A DNA stretch of 40,161 nt, taken from the NCBI GenBank assembly GCA_027365485.1, contig DAHXNH010000097.1, forward strand, positions 1 through 40,161, in the 5' to 3' direction. The stretch is from Clostridiales bacterium. Its GTDB lineage: Bacteria; Bacillota; Sulfobacillia; Sulfobacillales; Sulfobacillaceae. The notes under the pieces are model-generated. The model saw only the letters and a program-made list of their open reading frames with translations. It made no database searches and was not told the origin of the DNA. The translations under genes and the position numbers were made by a program. Shown here piece by piece: positions 17,587-25,204 of the stretch (positions are counted from its first letter, which is position 1; each line of letters begins with the position of its first letter).

Positions 17587-18783
17587 ATGGCCAAGCGACA
17601 ACTAGTTCTTGCCGTAGACGTAGGTACCACCAAGGTATCGGCACTGGTTGGCGAAGGTCGTCAAGACAACGAACTGGCCGTGATGGGAATTGCGGCGACT
17701 CCGGTGGTGGGTATGCGTCGTGGTCTCGTGTTTGAGGCAGAGCGGGTGGCGCTGGCGATTCGCGATGCAGTCAATCGGGCCAACAGCATGGCGAGTACGG
17801 AGGTATCGGTGGCGGCCATCTCTGTGGGTGGGGAACATTTGAAAATTACCCCAGGACAAGCTCGTATTGCGCTCCGGTCCGGTTCCGTGCGGGCCGAGGA
17901 TGTGCGTTTGGTGATTCAAAAGGCATGTCAGGTGAAGTTGCCTCTCGATCATGAGGTGGTTCAGATTATTCGCCGAGGGATTGGCGTGGACGGATTTCGC
18001 GGCGTGATGGATCCGATTGGGATGGTCGGGCATCGATTGGAGGCTGAGGTGTTTGTAGTCAGCGGCCTGAGCACGGTGCTCCGAAATCTTAGACGGGTGG
18101 TGGCCATGGCTGGACTCACTCCGGTCTCCCTGGTAGCGGGAGCTCGAGCAGCCGCCGAGGGAGTCTTAGGAGACGACGACCGCCAACTAGGCGTGGTGTT
18201 GTTGGACATTGGCGGTGGGACTACGGGAGTGACGATATATCGCGGTGGCCATTTGCAACACTTGGGTGTGGTTCCCATTGGCGGTGAGGCGATCACCGCC
18301 GATCTAGCCGTAGGATTAGGAGTGGTGGCGGCCCAGGCCGAGCGTCTGAAGCTGGAATATGCCCAAATCGGCTCGCTGGGCGAAGGGTCGGTGGAGGTGC
18401 ATACCGTCAACGGGCAATCGGTGAAACGCATTGAATTCGCCGAGATGAAAGAAATTTTAGACGCTAGAATCGAAGAATGGGCAGGGTTTGTCGAGGATCA
18501 GCTGCGTTTGGTGGAATGGGCCAAGGGACCGGCTGCGGGGGTGGTAATTACGGGGGGAGGGGCGCTGCTCAAGGGCATGGCGCCATTTCTTCAAACCCGT
18601 TGGGGATGGCCGGTACGGATAGGCAACCCCAAAGGCCTGCAGGGTTTATCAGATTTAAGCCGAAGCCCCGGTTATTCGACGGTGGTGGGCGTAGCTAGGA
18701 GTCTCATAGGACCGCAAGCGGAGCGTGCCGTTCCCGACTGGCGGTCTCGGTTAAGTCTATTCATGGCAAGAATATTAAGGTAG
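17587..18783 (+). CDS. ftsA: Cell division protein FtsA
   Basis: FtsA is the actin-like membrane tether of FtsZ. The 398-residue protein has the ATPase-fold motifs AVDVGTTKVSALVGE (phosphate 1, near the start), LLDIGGGTTGVTIY (phosphate 2) and VVITGGGALLKGM (adenosine). The SHS2/1C insertion lies between about residues 75 and 160. It ends with WRSRLSLFMARILR, a short basic amphipathic helix of the kind that binds the membrane. GGGAGGT lies about 6 bases before the ATG at 17587; the frame is open to 17512 without a better start. It is followed by ftsZ after 57 bp. Confidence 0.95.
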   Translation: MAKRQLVLAVDVGTTKVSALVGEGRQDNELAVMGIAATPVVGMRRGLVFEAERVALAIRDAVNRANSMASTEVSVAAISVGGEHLKITPGQARIALRSGSVRAEDVRLVIQKACQVKLPLDHEVVQIIRRGIGVDGFRGVMDPIGMVGHRLEAEVFVVSGLSTVLRNLRRVVAMAGLTPVSLVAGARAAAEGVLGDDDRQLGVVLLDIGGGTTGVTIYRGGHLQHLGVVPIGGEAITADLAVGLGVVAAQAERLKLEYAQIGSLGEGSVEVHTVNGQSVKRIEFAEMKEILDARIEEWAGFVEDQLRLVEWAKGPAAGVVITGGGALLKGMAPFLQTRWGWPVRIGNPKGLQGLSDLSRSPGYSTVVGVARSLIGPQAERAVPDWRSRLSLFMARILR

Positions 18784-18840
18784 CATACACGGTATACCGC
18801 GATCAATTTGAGCGCCCAGGCCGGGTGGGGAGGACTAGCG

Positions 18841-19908
18841 ATGTTGGAGTTTGACCAAGCGGAGGAAAATTTCGCCGTCATTAAAGTGGTCGGGGTGGGG
18901 GGCGGTGGGACCAATGCCGTCAATCGGATGATCCAAGCCGGTCTCAAAGGTGTCGAGTTCATTGCTGTGAACACGGATGCCCAGGCCTTGGCTTTGTCGA
19001 TGGCGTCGACGCGCTTGCAGGTGGGGACGAAGTTGACCAAGGGATTAGGCGCTGGAGCAAACCCTGACATCGGACAAAAGGCTGCGGAAGAAAACCGAGA
19101 ACAGTTGGCCGAGGCGTTGCGTGGGGCGGACATGGTCTTCATCACGGCCGGCATGGGCGGCGGCACCGGTACCGGAGCGGCCCCGGTGGTAGCGGAAGTG
19201 GCCAAAGAGGTCGGCGCCTTGGCAGTGGGCGTGGTGACCAAACCGTTTACGTTTGAAGGACGACGCCGACAAACGTTTGCTGAAAAAGGTGCTAACAATC
19301 TCAAGGCCAAGGTGGACACACTGATCACGATTCCCAACGATCGCTTGCTGCAGGTGGTCGAGAAGAGAACCTCGATTATCGAAGCGTTTCGCATCGCTGA
19401 TGATGTCCTCCGTCAGGGCGTACAGGGCATTTCGGACTTAATTGCCGTTCCCGGTCTCATCAACCTCGATTTTGCCGACGTCAAAACTATCATGTCGGAA
19501 ATGGGATCGGCGCTCATGGGGGTGGGTATTGGTCAGGGCGAAAATCGAGCCCAGGTCGCAGCCAAAGCGGCTATTTCCAGCCCCCTGTTGGAAACGAGCA
19601 TCGATGGCGCCCGTGGAGTGTTGCTGAATATTACTGGAGGATCGGATTTGTCTCTGTTCGAAGTCAATGAAGCGGCTGAGATTGTGATTCAGGCGGCGGA
19701 TCCGGAGGCAAATATTATTTTTGGAGCGGTGATTGACGAAAGCATTAAGGATGAAGTCCGAGTGACCGTGATTGCCACCGGATTTAGTGGGGATCGCATT
19801 CGTTCGGTAGCTACCGAACCTCAGGTCGCGCAAGACGACAAGGTGGAGATCAAACCCTTTCCTAACGATGACCTAGATATTCCGGCGTTTTTACGTCGCC
19901 GTAGTTAG
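18841..19908 (+). CDS. ftsZ: Cell division GTPase FtsZ
   Basis: FtsZ is the tubulin-like GTPase that forms the Z ring. The 355-residue protein has the GGGGTNAVN loop, the tubulin signature GGGTGTG (106-112), and the T7 synergy segment [11 protein letters not shown], which completes the neighbour's catalytic site. The C-terminal linker is very short, ending with [12 protein letters not shown], the conserved peptide that binds FtsA and SepF, both encoded in this window. GGGGAGGA lies 6 bases before the ATG at 18841. A weak hairpin with a T run follows the gene at 20007-20027. Confidence 0.98.
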   Translation: MLEFDQAEENFAVIKVVGVGGGGTNAVNRMIQAGLKGVEFIAVNTDAQALALSMASTRLQVGTKLTKGLGAGANPDIGQKAAEENREQLAEALRGADMVFITAGMGGGTGTGAAPVVAEVAKEVGALAVGVVTKPFTFEGRRRQTFAEKGANNLKAKVDTLITIPNDRLLQVVEKRTSIIEAFRIADDVLRQGVQGISDLIAVPGLINLDFADVKTIMSEMGSALMGVGIGQGENRAQVAAKAAISSPLLETSIDGARGVLLNITGGSDLSLFEVNEAAEIVIQAADPEANIIFGAVIDESIKDEVRVTVIATGFSGDRIRSVATEPQVAQDDKVEIKPFPNDDLDIPAFLRRRS

Positions 19909-19980
19909 ACTTCTTTTGGACTGAGGGCGGGACTGGCTGGGTGGATCGGATTCGCCTGGCCGTTTTCGTGTACTTCAAAT

Positions 19981-20027
19981 TAGCGCTCCAATCATATACT
20001 GCGCTATGAGCTAGCGCTCACATTTTT
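19981..20027 (+). promoter_or_regulatory. Candidate murI promoter flanked by TAGCGCTC repeats, with terminator-like hairpin
   Basis: TATACT at 19995-20000 is a good -10 element, but no good -35 lies 17 bp upstream. The 8-base direct repeat TAGCGCTC occurs at 19981 and 20012, 31 bp apart, on both sides of it. TGAGC-TAGC-GCTCA (20007-20020) followed by CATTTTT could be a weak terminator for ftsAZ. Either or both readings may hold. Confidence 0.35.
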
Positions 20028-20050
20028 GAAATGAGCAGGGGGCCAAGAGC

Positions 20051-20875
20051 GTGGGTAAACGTCCCATCGCCGTATTTGATTCTGGAGAGGGCGGGTTAAC
20101 CGTTCTGAAACAGGCGCGCGAGCTTTATTCGGGAGAAGACTATTTGTATGTCTGCGATTCGGCCCACTTCCCTTATGGACCTCGGAGTTTAGACGAGGTG
20201 AAGGGGTTTTTTTTAGCGATCCTCGATTTCATCCTCACTCGCGATCCCAAAGCGGTCATTATCGCCTGCAATACCGCCACGGCAGCGGCGTTGGAGCCTG
20301 CCCGAAAAGTTGCGCCGGTGCCAGTGGTGGGCGTGATTGAAGCCGGGGTCGAGGCGGCCTTGAAAGTGACTCAGACTCACCGTATCGGGGTCTTGGCAAC
20401 CGAGGCTACGTCACGATCAGGGATTTATCGCCGAACATTTCAAGAGCGCGATGCCAACACCGTGGTGGTGGAGCGACCGTGTCCACGGCTAGTGGTATTG
20501 GCGGAGAATGGCTGGACGGATGGCCCCCAATGCCGCCGGACCGTGCATCAGTGTTTGGCCGGGGTCTTGGCCGAAAAGGTGGATACGGTGGTGTTGGGCT
20601 GCACCCATTTTCCCCATATGCAGAGCGTGTTCCAAAAAGCGGTGTACGGTCGTGCGAAGTTGATTGATCCGGGATTAGAGACGGCTCGCCAACTTCCCCG
20701 ATATCTAGACGATTTGTCCCATGCGGGCGGCGGATCGTTGGAGTTTTATACCACCGGGCATCCGGGCGAAGTCACTCGGGTAGCTCGGCAGTTGTGGCCC
20801 AACCAAATCCTGCAGGCATTGCCCTTAGTGTGGCAAGGGTCGGCGGTCAGAGACCCCAGTCGGTTGCCTGGTTAA
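20051..20875 (+). CDS. murI: Glutamate racemase
   Basis: The enzyme interconverts L- and D-glutamate and so supplies D-Glu to MurD. The 274-residue protein carries the two catalytic cysteines in their usual settings: IACNTATAAAL with C73 and VLGCTHFP with C184. The N-terminal catalytic-acid segment is FDSGEGGLTVL with D10 and S11; the residue after DSG is Glu, where Val or Ile is common. The start is GTG with AGGGGG 8 bases upstream. Placement between ftsZ and spoIIGA joins cell wall supply to the division cluster, although MurD itself is elsewhere. A strong terminator follows at 21088-21115. Confidence 0.95.
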   Translation: MGKRPIAVFDSGEGGLTVLKQARELYSGEDYLYVCDSAHFPYGPRSLDEVKGFFLAILDFILTRDPKAVIIACNTATAAALEPARKVAPVPVVGVIEAGVEAALKVTQTHRIGVLATEATSRSGIYRRTFQERDANTVVVERPCPRLVVLAENGWTDGPQCRRTVHQCLAGVLAEKVDTVVLGCTHFPHMQSVFQKAVYGRAKLIDPGLETARQLPRYLDDLSHAGGGSLEFYTTGHPGEVTRVARQLWPNQILQALPLVWQGSAVRDPSRLPG

Positions 20876-21087
20876 GGCGCGTTGAAGCGGGGGTTGCCAG
20901 CCACTATGAACACAACAGAACGGCGGTCAAAATCCGATGCCGGTTGGAGTTTTACCAGGTCGGATGCGTAGCTAATGGACGAACTCCCGAAATGGATTCT
21001 TGAATGCGTCCTGTTGGATGAAAGGATCGAGGGCTCTGGCTGCTGAGTCATCGAAGGTCTCTGACAGAAAGCCTTCTTCTTCCCGGT

Positions 21088-21115
21088 GCCCCTCCCCTGC
21101 AGGGGCTCTTTTTTT
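21088..21115 (+). terminator. Intrinsic terminator downstream of murI
   Basis: GCCCC (21088-21092) pairs with GGGGC (21102-21106), with an alternative CCCCTGCAGGGG fold, followed by TCTTTTTTT. It lies 213 bases after murI and isolates the sporulation block. Just downstream, 21173-21193 holds two mutually exclusive small hairpins (CACCC with GGGTG; GGGGG with CCCCC) of unknown role. Confidence 0.75.
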
Positions 21116-21331
21116 AGCAACCCCTTCGAGGATAAAGGGCCCGTCGCAAGCGTTTGGGGGGCATTCCTAGTGCACCCTCTGGGGGTGTCCCCCTTTGGCG
21201 GATCGAAGGGTCTCGGGTTCCCCTCAGTTCCTGACAAAGCGCCCGGCGATTTCGGGAGGCGATCATTGGGAGTGCGGGGGAGATAAGCCGGATGAATTTG
21301 TCGCGAACTTAATCCTCGACCCTTTGGTAGA

Positions 21332-21364
21332 TTGACAGGCTTTGCGCCTCGCGGTCCGTACAAT
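21332..21364 (+). promoter_or_regulatory. Long-spacer promoter of the spoIIGA-sigE operon, spoIIG-like
   Basis: A perfect TTGACA (21332-21337) and a near-perfect TACAAT (21359-21364) are 21 bp apart, too far for ordinary sigma-A recognition. The Bacillus spoIIG promoter is known for a similarly over-long spacer of about 22 bp and for needing phosphorylated Spo0A. TTGTCGCGAA at 21298-21307 resembles a Spo0A box (TGNCGAA-type) with imperfect match. The start would fall near 21371, 60 bases before spoIIGA. Confidence 0.65.
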
Positions 21365-21430
21365 AGGGCCGAAAGACATACTCTGGTGGTGGGACAGCAT
21401 AAGCATAATCAGCCTGGAGGTGGTCCGAAG

Positions 21431-22315
21431 ATGATCTCCGGAGAGTGGACAGTCGCGGTGAGTTGTCTCTTCGATGCGATCTTGTTATGGCTGACCGCGC
21501 GATTTATGCGGATGCGCCTACGCCATTGGAGATGGCTAGGGGCCATCGTCGTCGGCCAAATGCCTACGCTATGGGTATTGCTAAGAGATCGTGTTTATGC
21601 GTTGGGCTGGCATCTGGCGTTTTTGTTTTGGCCGCTGATTATGCTGTCTCTGGCCTTTGGCAAAATGAAGCGAATAGAGTGGATGAGAGCGTTAACGATT
21701 TTTTTGGCAGCGACAATGCTAGCGGCTGGACTAGTCTTGGCCGTGACCCAAGCTGCCGGGGGGGCGTTTGGCGTTTGGTCCGAGCGATGGGCACTGGCGT
21801 TGACGGCGGGGATATTGCTGGCGTTGGGGTGGTGGGGGCCCTCCTGGTGGCGTCAATCGGATCGCGGCCAGGCGCGCATCGGCGAACTAGAAATTGAGTG
21901 GAATCGTCAGGTGGTGTCGGTTCATGTGCTGTGGGATTCGGGCAATCTTCTTCGCGATCCGATATGGAAACGTCCGTTAATTATCGTCGAGTTATCGTCT
22001 CTCTGGCATGCGCTGCCCGATGACCTGTTGGTCTGGGCGCTAGCGGTCTTAGATGGACGCTTAGACGCGGTGGCCGACGGAGGAGGTCGAGGTGCGGGCA
22101 TCGTTCAGTTTGATTCGTTGGGGGGGCGGGGGTACATTCCCATGATCCGGCCGGACCGGATACGGACATGGCAGGCGGGATCAGGGTGGGTCACGCTGAT
22201 CCCGGCCATGGTTGGTCTAGTATCCCGTCCTCTATCACAAAGCGGTCGATATACAGCACTGGCTTCGCCCGACTGTCAACCACAAGGGGATCGTGAAGGA
22301 GTGATGGGTGAATGA
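21431..22315 (+). CDS. spoIIGA: SpoIIGA, membrane aspartic protease that processes pro-sigma-E
   Basis: SpoIIGA sits in the septal membrane of the mother cell and cleaves the pro-sequence of sigma-E when SpoIIR is secreted by the forespore. The 294-residue protein has an N-terminal half with about five membrane spans (to residue 140) and a soluble C-terminal protease half. The aspartic protease signature [10 protein letters not shown] places the catalytic Asp at about D169, followed by RPLIIVE as in the family. Its substrate gene sigE overlaps it by 4 bases. GGAGGTGG lies 7 bases before the ATG at 21431; the frame extends upstream to 21332, but that part overlaps the promoter. Confidence 0.92.
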   Translation: MISGEWTVAVSCLFDAILLWLTARFMRMRLRHWRWLGAIVVGQMPTLWVLLRDRVYALGWHLAFLFWPLIMLSLAFGKMKRIEWMRALTIFLAATMLAAGLVLAVTQAAGGAFGVWSERWALALTAGILLALGWWGPSWWRQSDRGQARIGELEIEWNRQVVSVHVLWDSGNLLRDPIWKRPLIIVELSSLWHALPDDLLVWALAVLDGRLDAVADGGGRGAGIVQFDSLGGRGYIPMIRPDRIRTWQAGSGWVTLIPAMVGLVSRPLSQSGRYTALASPDCQPQGDREGVMGE

Positions 22316-23103
22316 TTGAGGTAAACGACCAATGGCAGGTAGCGGCCAGGCGGAAAGCGTCCGCCTTAAGAGTGACCTGCATACGGCTCATCCAGTGGGG
22401 CAAAGATGCCATCCAGCACCGGCGAGTGGGCTGGTGGCAGGGTGCAGATGAGATTGAAGTGCACTATGTGGGATCGAGTGAAGCGTTGCCCCCGCCGCTG
22501 TCGGCGACCGAAGAAGTGAGCTTGTTGACGCAGTTGGGTGACGGCGAAATGGCGGTGCGCGCTGTCTTAATTGAACGGAACTTGCGCCTGGTGGTCTACA
22601 TTGCCAGAAAGTTTGAAAATACCGGCGTAGGCATCGAAGATCTAGTCTCCATTGGGACCATCGGCCTAATCAAAGCGGTAAATACCTTCAATGTCGAGAA
22701 ACGAATCAAGTTGGCGACCTATGCTTCCAAGTGCATTGAGAACGAAATTCTGATGTACTTGCGCCGAAATTCAAAAACCCGATCCGAAGTTTCGTTTGAC
22801 GAACCCTTAAACGTAGATTGGGATGGCAACGAGCTCTTATTGAGCGACGTCTTAGGTACCGAAGGCGACATCATTTACAAAGAGTTGGAAGATGAGGTTG
22901 ATAAGAGTCTGCTCAAAAAAGCGCTGTCGAATCTTTCGGGCCGAGAACGAAGAATTATGGAACTCCGATTTGGCCTGTTGGATGGTAACGAACGGACCCA
23001 AAAAGAAGTGGCCGACACCTTGGGTATCAGCCAATCGTATATCTCTCGGTTAGAGAAGCGGATCATCAAAAGGCTGAGACGCGACATTCACCGGATGCAA
23101 TAG
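22312..23103 (+). CDS. sigE: Pro-sigma-E, early mother-cell sigma factor
   Basis: Sigma-E directs mother-cell transcription after septation. The 263-residue protein matches SigE of Bacillus almost residue for residue in the core: [45 protein letters not shown] (region 2), [23 protein letters not shown], and the region 4 helix-turn-helix [18 protein letters not shown]. The conserved core starts at Y52, so the removable pro-sequence would be about 51 residues rather than about 27. AAGGAG lies 10 bases before the ATG at 22312, which overlaps the spoIIGA stop. A GTG at 22372 would give a pro-sequence of the usual length but lacks a good ribosome site and has a hairpin (22349-22365) just upstream. 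Confidence 0.96.
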   Translation: MIEVNDQWQVAARRKASALRVTCIRLIQWGKDAIQHRRVGWWQGADEIEVHYVGSSEALPPPLSATEEVSLLTQLGDGEMAVRAVLIERNLRLVVYIARKFENTGVGIEDLVSIGTIGLIKAVNTFNVEKRIKLATYASKCIENEILMYLRRNSKTRSEVSFDEPLNVDWDGNELLLSDVLGTEGDIIYKELEDEVDKSLLKKALSNLSGRERRIMELRFGLLDGNERTQKEVADTLGISQSYISRLEKRIIKRLRRDIHRMQ

Positions 23104-23298
23104 CTTACGGGGCTAGGCCTGCGAGGCGTTTTAGCTCTATTGGGGGTCGTGCTGGCAGGAGTGCTCGTCCTAGGGGCGACGGATGACATAGAGTGGGCGT
23201 GAGCCTCTCTCTTGGGTAGCCTGCTGGCACGGTGTCCAATCGTGCGCCAGACCGAGTCTGCAATTTTTCCCACCTGACTCCGAGGGGAGATTTTAACC

Positions 23299-23328
23299 AT
23301 CCCCATTAACCTTGGTGGGATAGTTTTT
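23299..23328 (+). terminator. Candidate terminator downstream of sigE
   Basis: ATCCCC pairs with GGTGGGAT (one bulged T), closing a loop of about ten bases, then AGTTTTT. It is about 200 bases past the sigE stop. A 20-codon hydrophobic frame between the two (ending at 23202) has no convincing start. The rest of 23104-23690 shows no gene. Confidence 0.45.
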
Positions 23329-23496
23329 GGGTTAGAAGGAAAAGGGGGAGAGGCTGCAAGCAATCAAGCCTCCATGACCCTACCATTCCTGAGCGGCCCC
23401 TGAAGAGTAAGTCCGATGAAAAGATCGATTGCGTAATGTGGTCGGCGGCGGTCTTTCCCATGAAACAATTGAATCGCGAAGACTACCGTTGGGAAC

Positions 23497-23539
23497 GATC
23501 ACCAAAGTCGGGATCTTCTAGATGCCGACTTTGGTGATC
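23497..23539. repeat. 43-bp near-perfect inverted repeat
   Basis: Two 19-base arms beginning GATCACCAAAGTCGG and ending CCGACTTTGGTGATC, with one G:G mismatch, enclose the five-base loop TTCTA. No T run follows on either strand, so it is not a standard terminator. It could be a large operator, a cruciform or a relic of a small palindromic element. It lies about 215 bp before the glycosidase-like pair. Confidence 0.75.
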
Positions 23540-23690
23540 ATCGTCCTTGGAATGTTGGCGAGTGGACCCCGGGGCCAGTTCAAATGATGCGCTGAGGCGC
23601 CCGCTAGGCCCCGCCCATCCTGCCAGCGCTTTCGGTGGGATAAGGAGCGAAAGCATCGGGTGCTGGCTCCCTCCGTAGTACCCAAGCGAA

Positions 23691-23716
23691 TGATATACTT
23701 GTCTGGATCAAGTATA
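23691..23716 (+). promoter_or_regulatory. Extended -10 promoter with overlapping palindromic operator before the glycosidase pair
   Basis: TGATATACT (23691-23699) is an extended -10 element with no good -35. It overlaps a perfect 8-bp inverted repeat, TATACTTG-N7-CAAGTATA (23694-23716), covering the -10 and likely start site. This is the layout of a repressor-controlled promoter. I found no good sigma-E or sigma-K match. Confidence 0.4.
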
Positions 23717-23753
23717 AGAGGTATGCAATGAGATAAAAGGAGTGATGCCACAG

Positions 23754-25169
23754 ATGATTGCGAAATATTGGACTCGTTGGACCAGTCTGGCTGGCGTAGC
23801 CGGGATTTTAACTCTAAGTTTTGGATTGCCCACTTGGGCGGCTCCCCGTGCAGTGGTGCCGGCGGTCGTTACGGTATCGCCTGAGACGACAGTCAGCACG
23901 GTCGCCGAGACCGCGCTGGGCATAAATACCGCCACATGGGACTCGGATCTCTATACGAAAGCCGTACCCGGTCGACTCGAGTCGCTAGGCATCCACTTGT
24001 TGCGTTGGCCAGGGGGATCTTTTAGCGACACCTACGATTGGGCAAAAGATCCCAGCGCCCTCACTCGGTTCGCTGGCCTGATGAAACAGGTGCATTCGCA
24101 AGCCATTGTCACCGTGAATTATGGCAGCGGCACGCCCAGTGAGGCGGCAGCGGAGGTGCGGTATGCCGACGTGACTCATCACTATGGTATTGAGTACTGG
24201 GAAATTGGCAATGAGCAATATGGAGACGGAGAGTATCAAAACGTCAAATGGGAAGTGAACGATTGGTCGAACAAGGGCCCCGCAGGCTACGCGACTAATG
24301 CGCTGAAGTTCATTAAGGCGATGCGCGCGGTGGATCCGAATATTAAGATTGGCGTGGTGGAAACCGTGCCCACGGTGTGGCCAAGTGGAATTCTTCCCTA
24401 TTGGGATCGCACGGTCCTTCCCAGGGTTGGCAAAGACATTAACTTTGTGGTGTTGCATTGGTATCCCGAGAATCCTGGGCAAGAAAATGATCAAAGTCTG
24501 TTGCAAGACCCAAATTCCATCCAAAATTACATGACCGCGATGAAACAGTATTTGCGCGAGTATACGGGCTCCAATGCGAAGAACATTCAAATCTTTACCG
24601 ATGAGACGAATAATGTATCGAGCAATCCTGACAAGCAGACCGTGAGCCTGGTCAACGCCCTATTTTTAGCTAAGGACTACAACGACTGGTTGGAACAGGG
24701 TGCGGCCAACGTGAGTTGGTGGGATTTGCACAATAGCAAGGTGGACGCTTCCGACGAATCTTCCAGCTTGTACGGCACCGCGGATTATGGCGATTATGGG
24801 ATCCTTTCGGTGGGTGACAAAGGGGAGCCTCCACTTAATTCGCCGTTTCCCGCATACTTTGGGTATCGTTTGGTCCACTTCCTGGTAGCGCCCAAGGACC
24901 ATTATGTTGCGGTTTCCAGTAATCAGCCCTTATTATCCGCCTACGCGCTCAGCGATCCCAACGGCGACATGGGGCTGATGCTGATCAATACGAGCCCAAC
25001 CGCCACCGACCGGGTCACCTATCAAGGTCTGAAAAGTCTAGATGGAGAAAGGATGACCGTAAGATTCTACGGGATGAATAGCACCGTGTTGTCCACGACC
25101 TCGTCGCGATGGACGGGGACCGTGATGGCTCCCCCCTATTCGATTACCGAACTTTCCATCGTCAAGTGA
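23754..25169 (+). CDS. Secreted glycoside-hydrolase-like protein, clan-A (beta/alpha)8 type, paralogue 1
   Basis: The 471-residue protein begins with a basic N-terminus and a hydrophobic stretch ending in PTWAAP, a clear Sec signal peptide. The mature part looks like a retaining (beta/alpha)8 glycosidase: RWPGGS in the early barrel, WEIGNEQYGDG with candidate acid/base E154, VVLHWYP, FTDETNN with candidate nucleophile about E284, and SWWDLH. After about residue 375 a beta-rich C-terminal domain follows. The pattern recalls alpha-L-arabinofuranosidases and other clan-A enzymes, but I cannot name a family or substrate. AAAAGGAG lies 11 bases before ATG 23754; ATG 23745 is too close. It forms a tandem pair with the next gene and sits between sigE and sigG, an unusual place. 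Confidence 0.75.
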   Translation: MIAKYWTRWTSLAGVAGILTLSFGLPTWAAPRAVVPAVVTVSPETTVSTVAETALGINTATWDSDLYTKAVPGRLESLGIHLLRWPGGSFSDTYDWAKDPSALTRFAGLMKQVHSQAIVTVNYGSGTPSEAAAEVRYADVTHHYGIEYWEIGNEQYGDGEYQNVKWEVNDWSNKGPAGYATNALKFIKAMRAVDPNIKIGVVETVPTVWPSGILPYWDRTVLPRVGKDINFVVLHWYPENPGQENDQSLLQDPNSIQNYMTAMKQYLREYTGSNAKNIQIFTDETNNVSSNPDKQTVSLVNALFLAKDYNDWLEQGAANVSWWDLHNSKVDASDESSSLYGTADYGDYGILSVGDKGEPPLNSPFPAYFGYRLVHFLVAPKDHYVAVSSNQPLLSAYALSDPNGDMGLMLINTSPTATDRVTYQGLKSLDGERMTVRFYGMNSTVLSTTSSRWTGTVMAPPYSITELSIVK

Positions 25170-25204
25170 TGGGTCCATCCAATGAGAAAAAAGGAGTGAA
25201 TGGC

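Noticed and set aside
20872-21363. 163-residue minus-strand frame between murI and spoIIGA
   Set aside because: It runs antisense through the terminator and the spoIIGA promoter, is rich in Pro, Arg and Ser, and has no motif.
23140-23202. Short hydrophobic frame after sigE
   Set aside because: About 20 codons with only TTG, GTG or CTG starts and no clear ribosome site; could be chance in GC-rich DNA.
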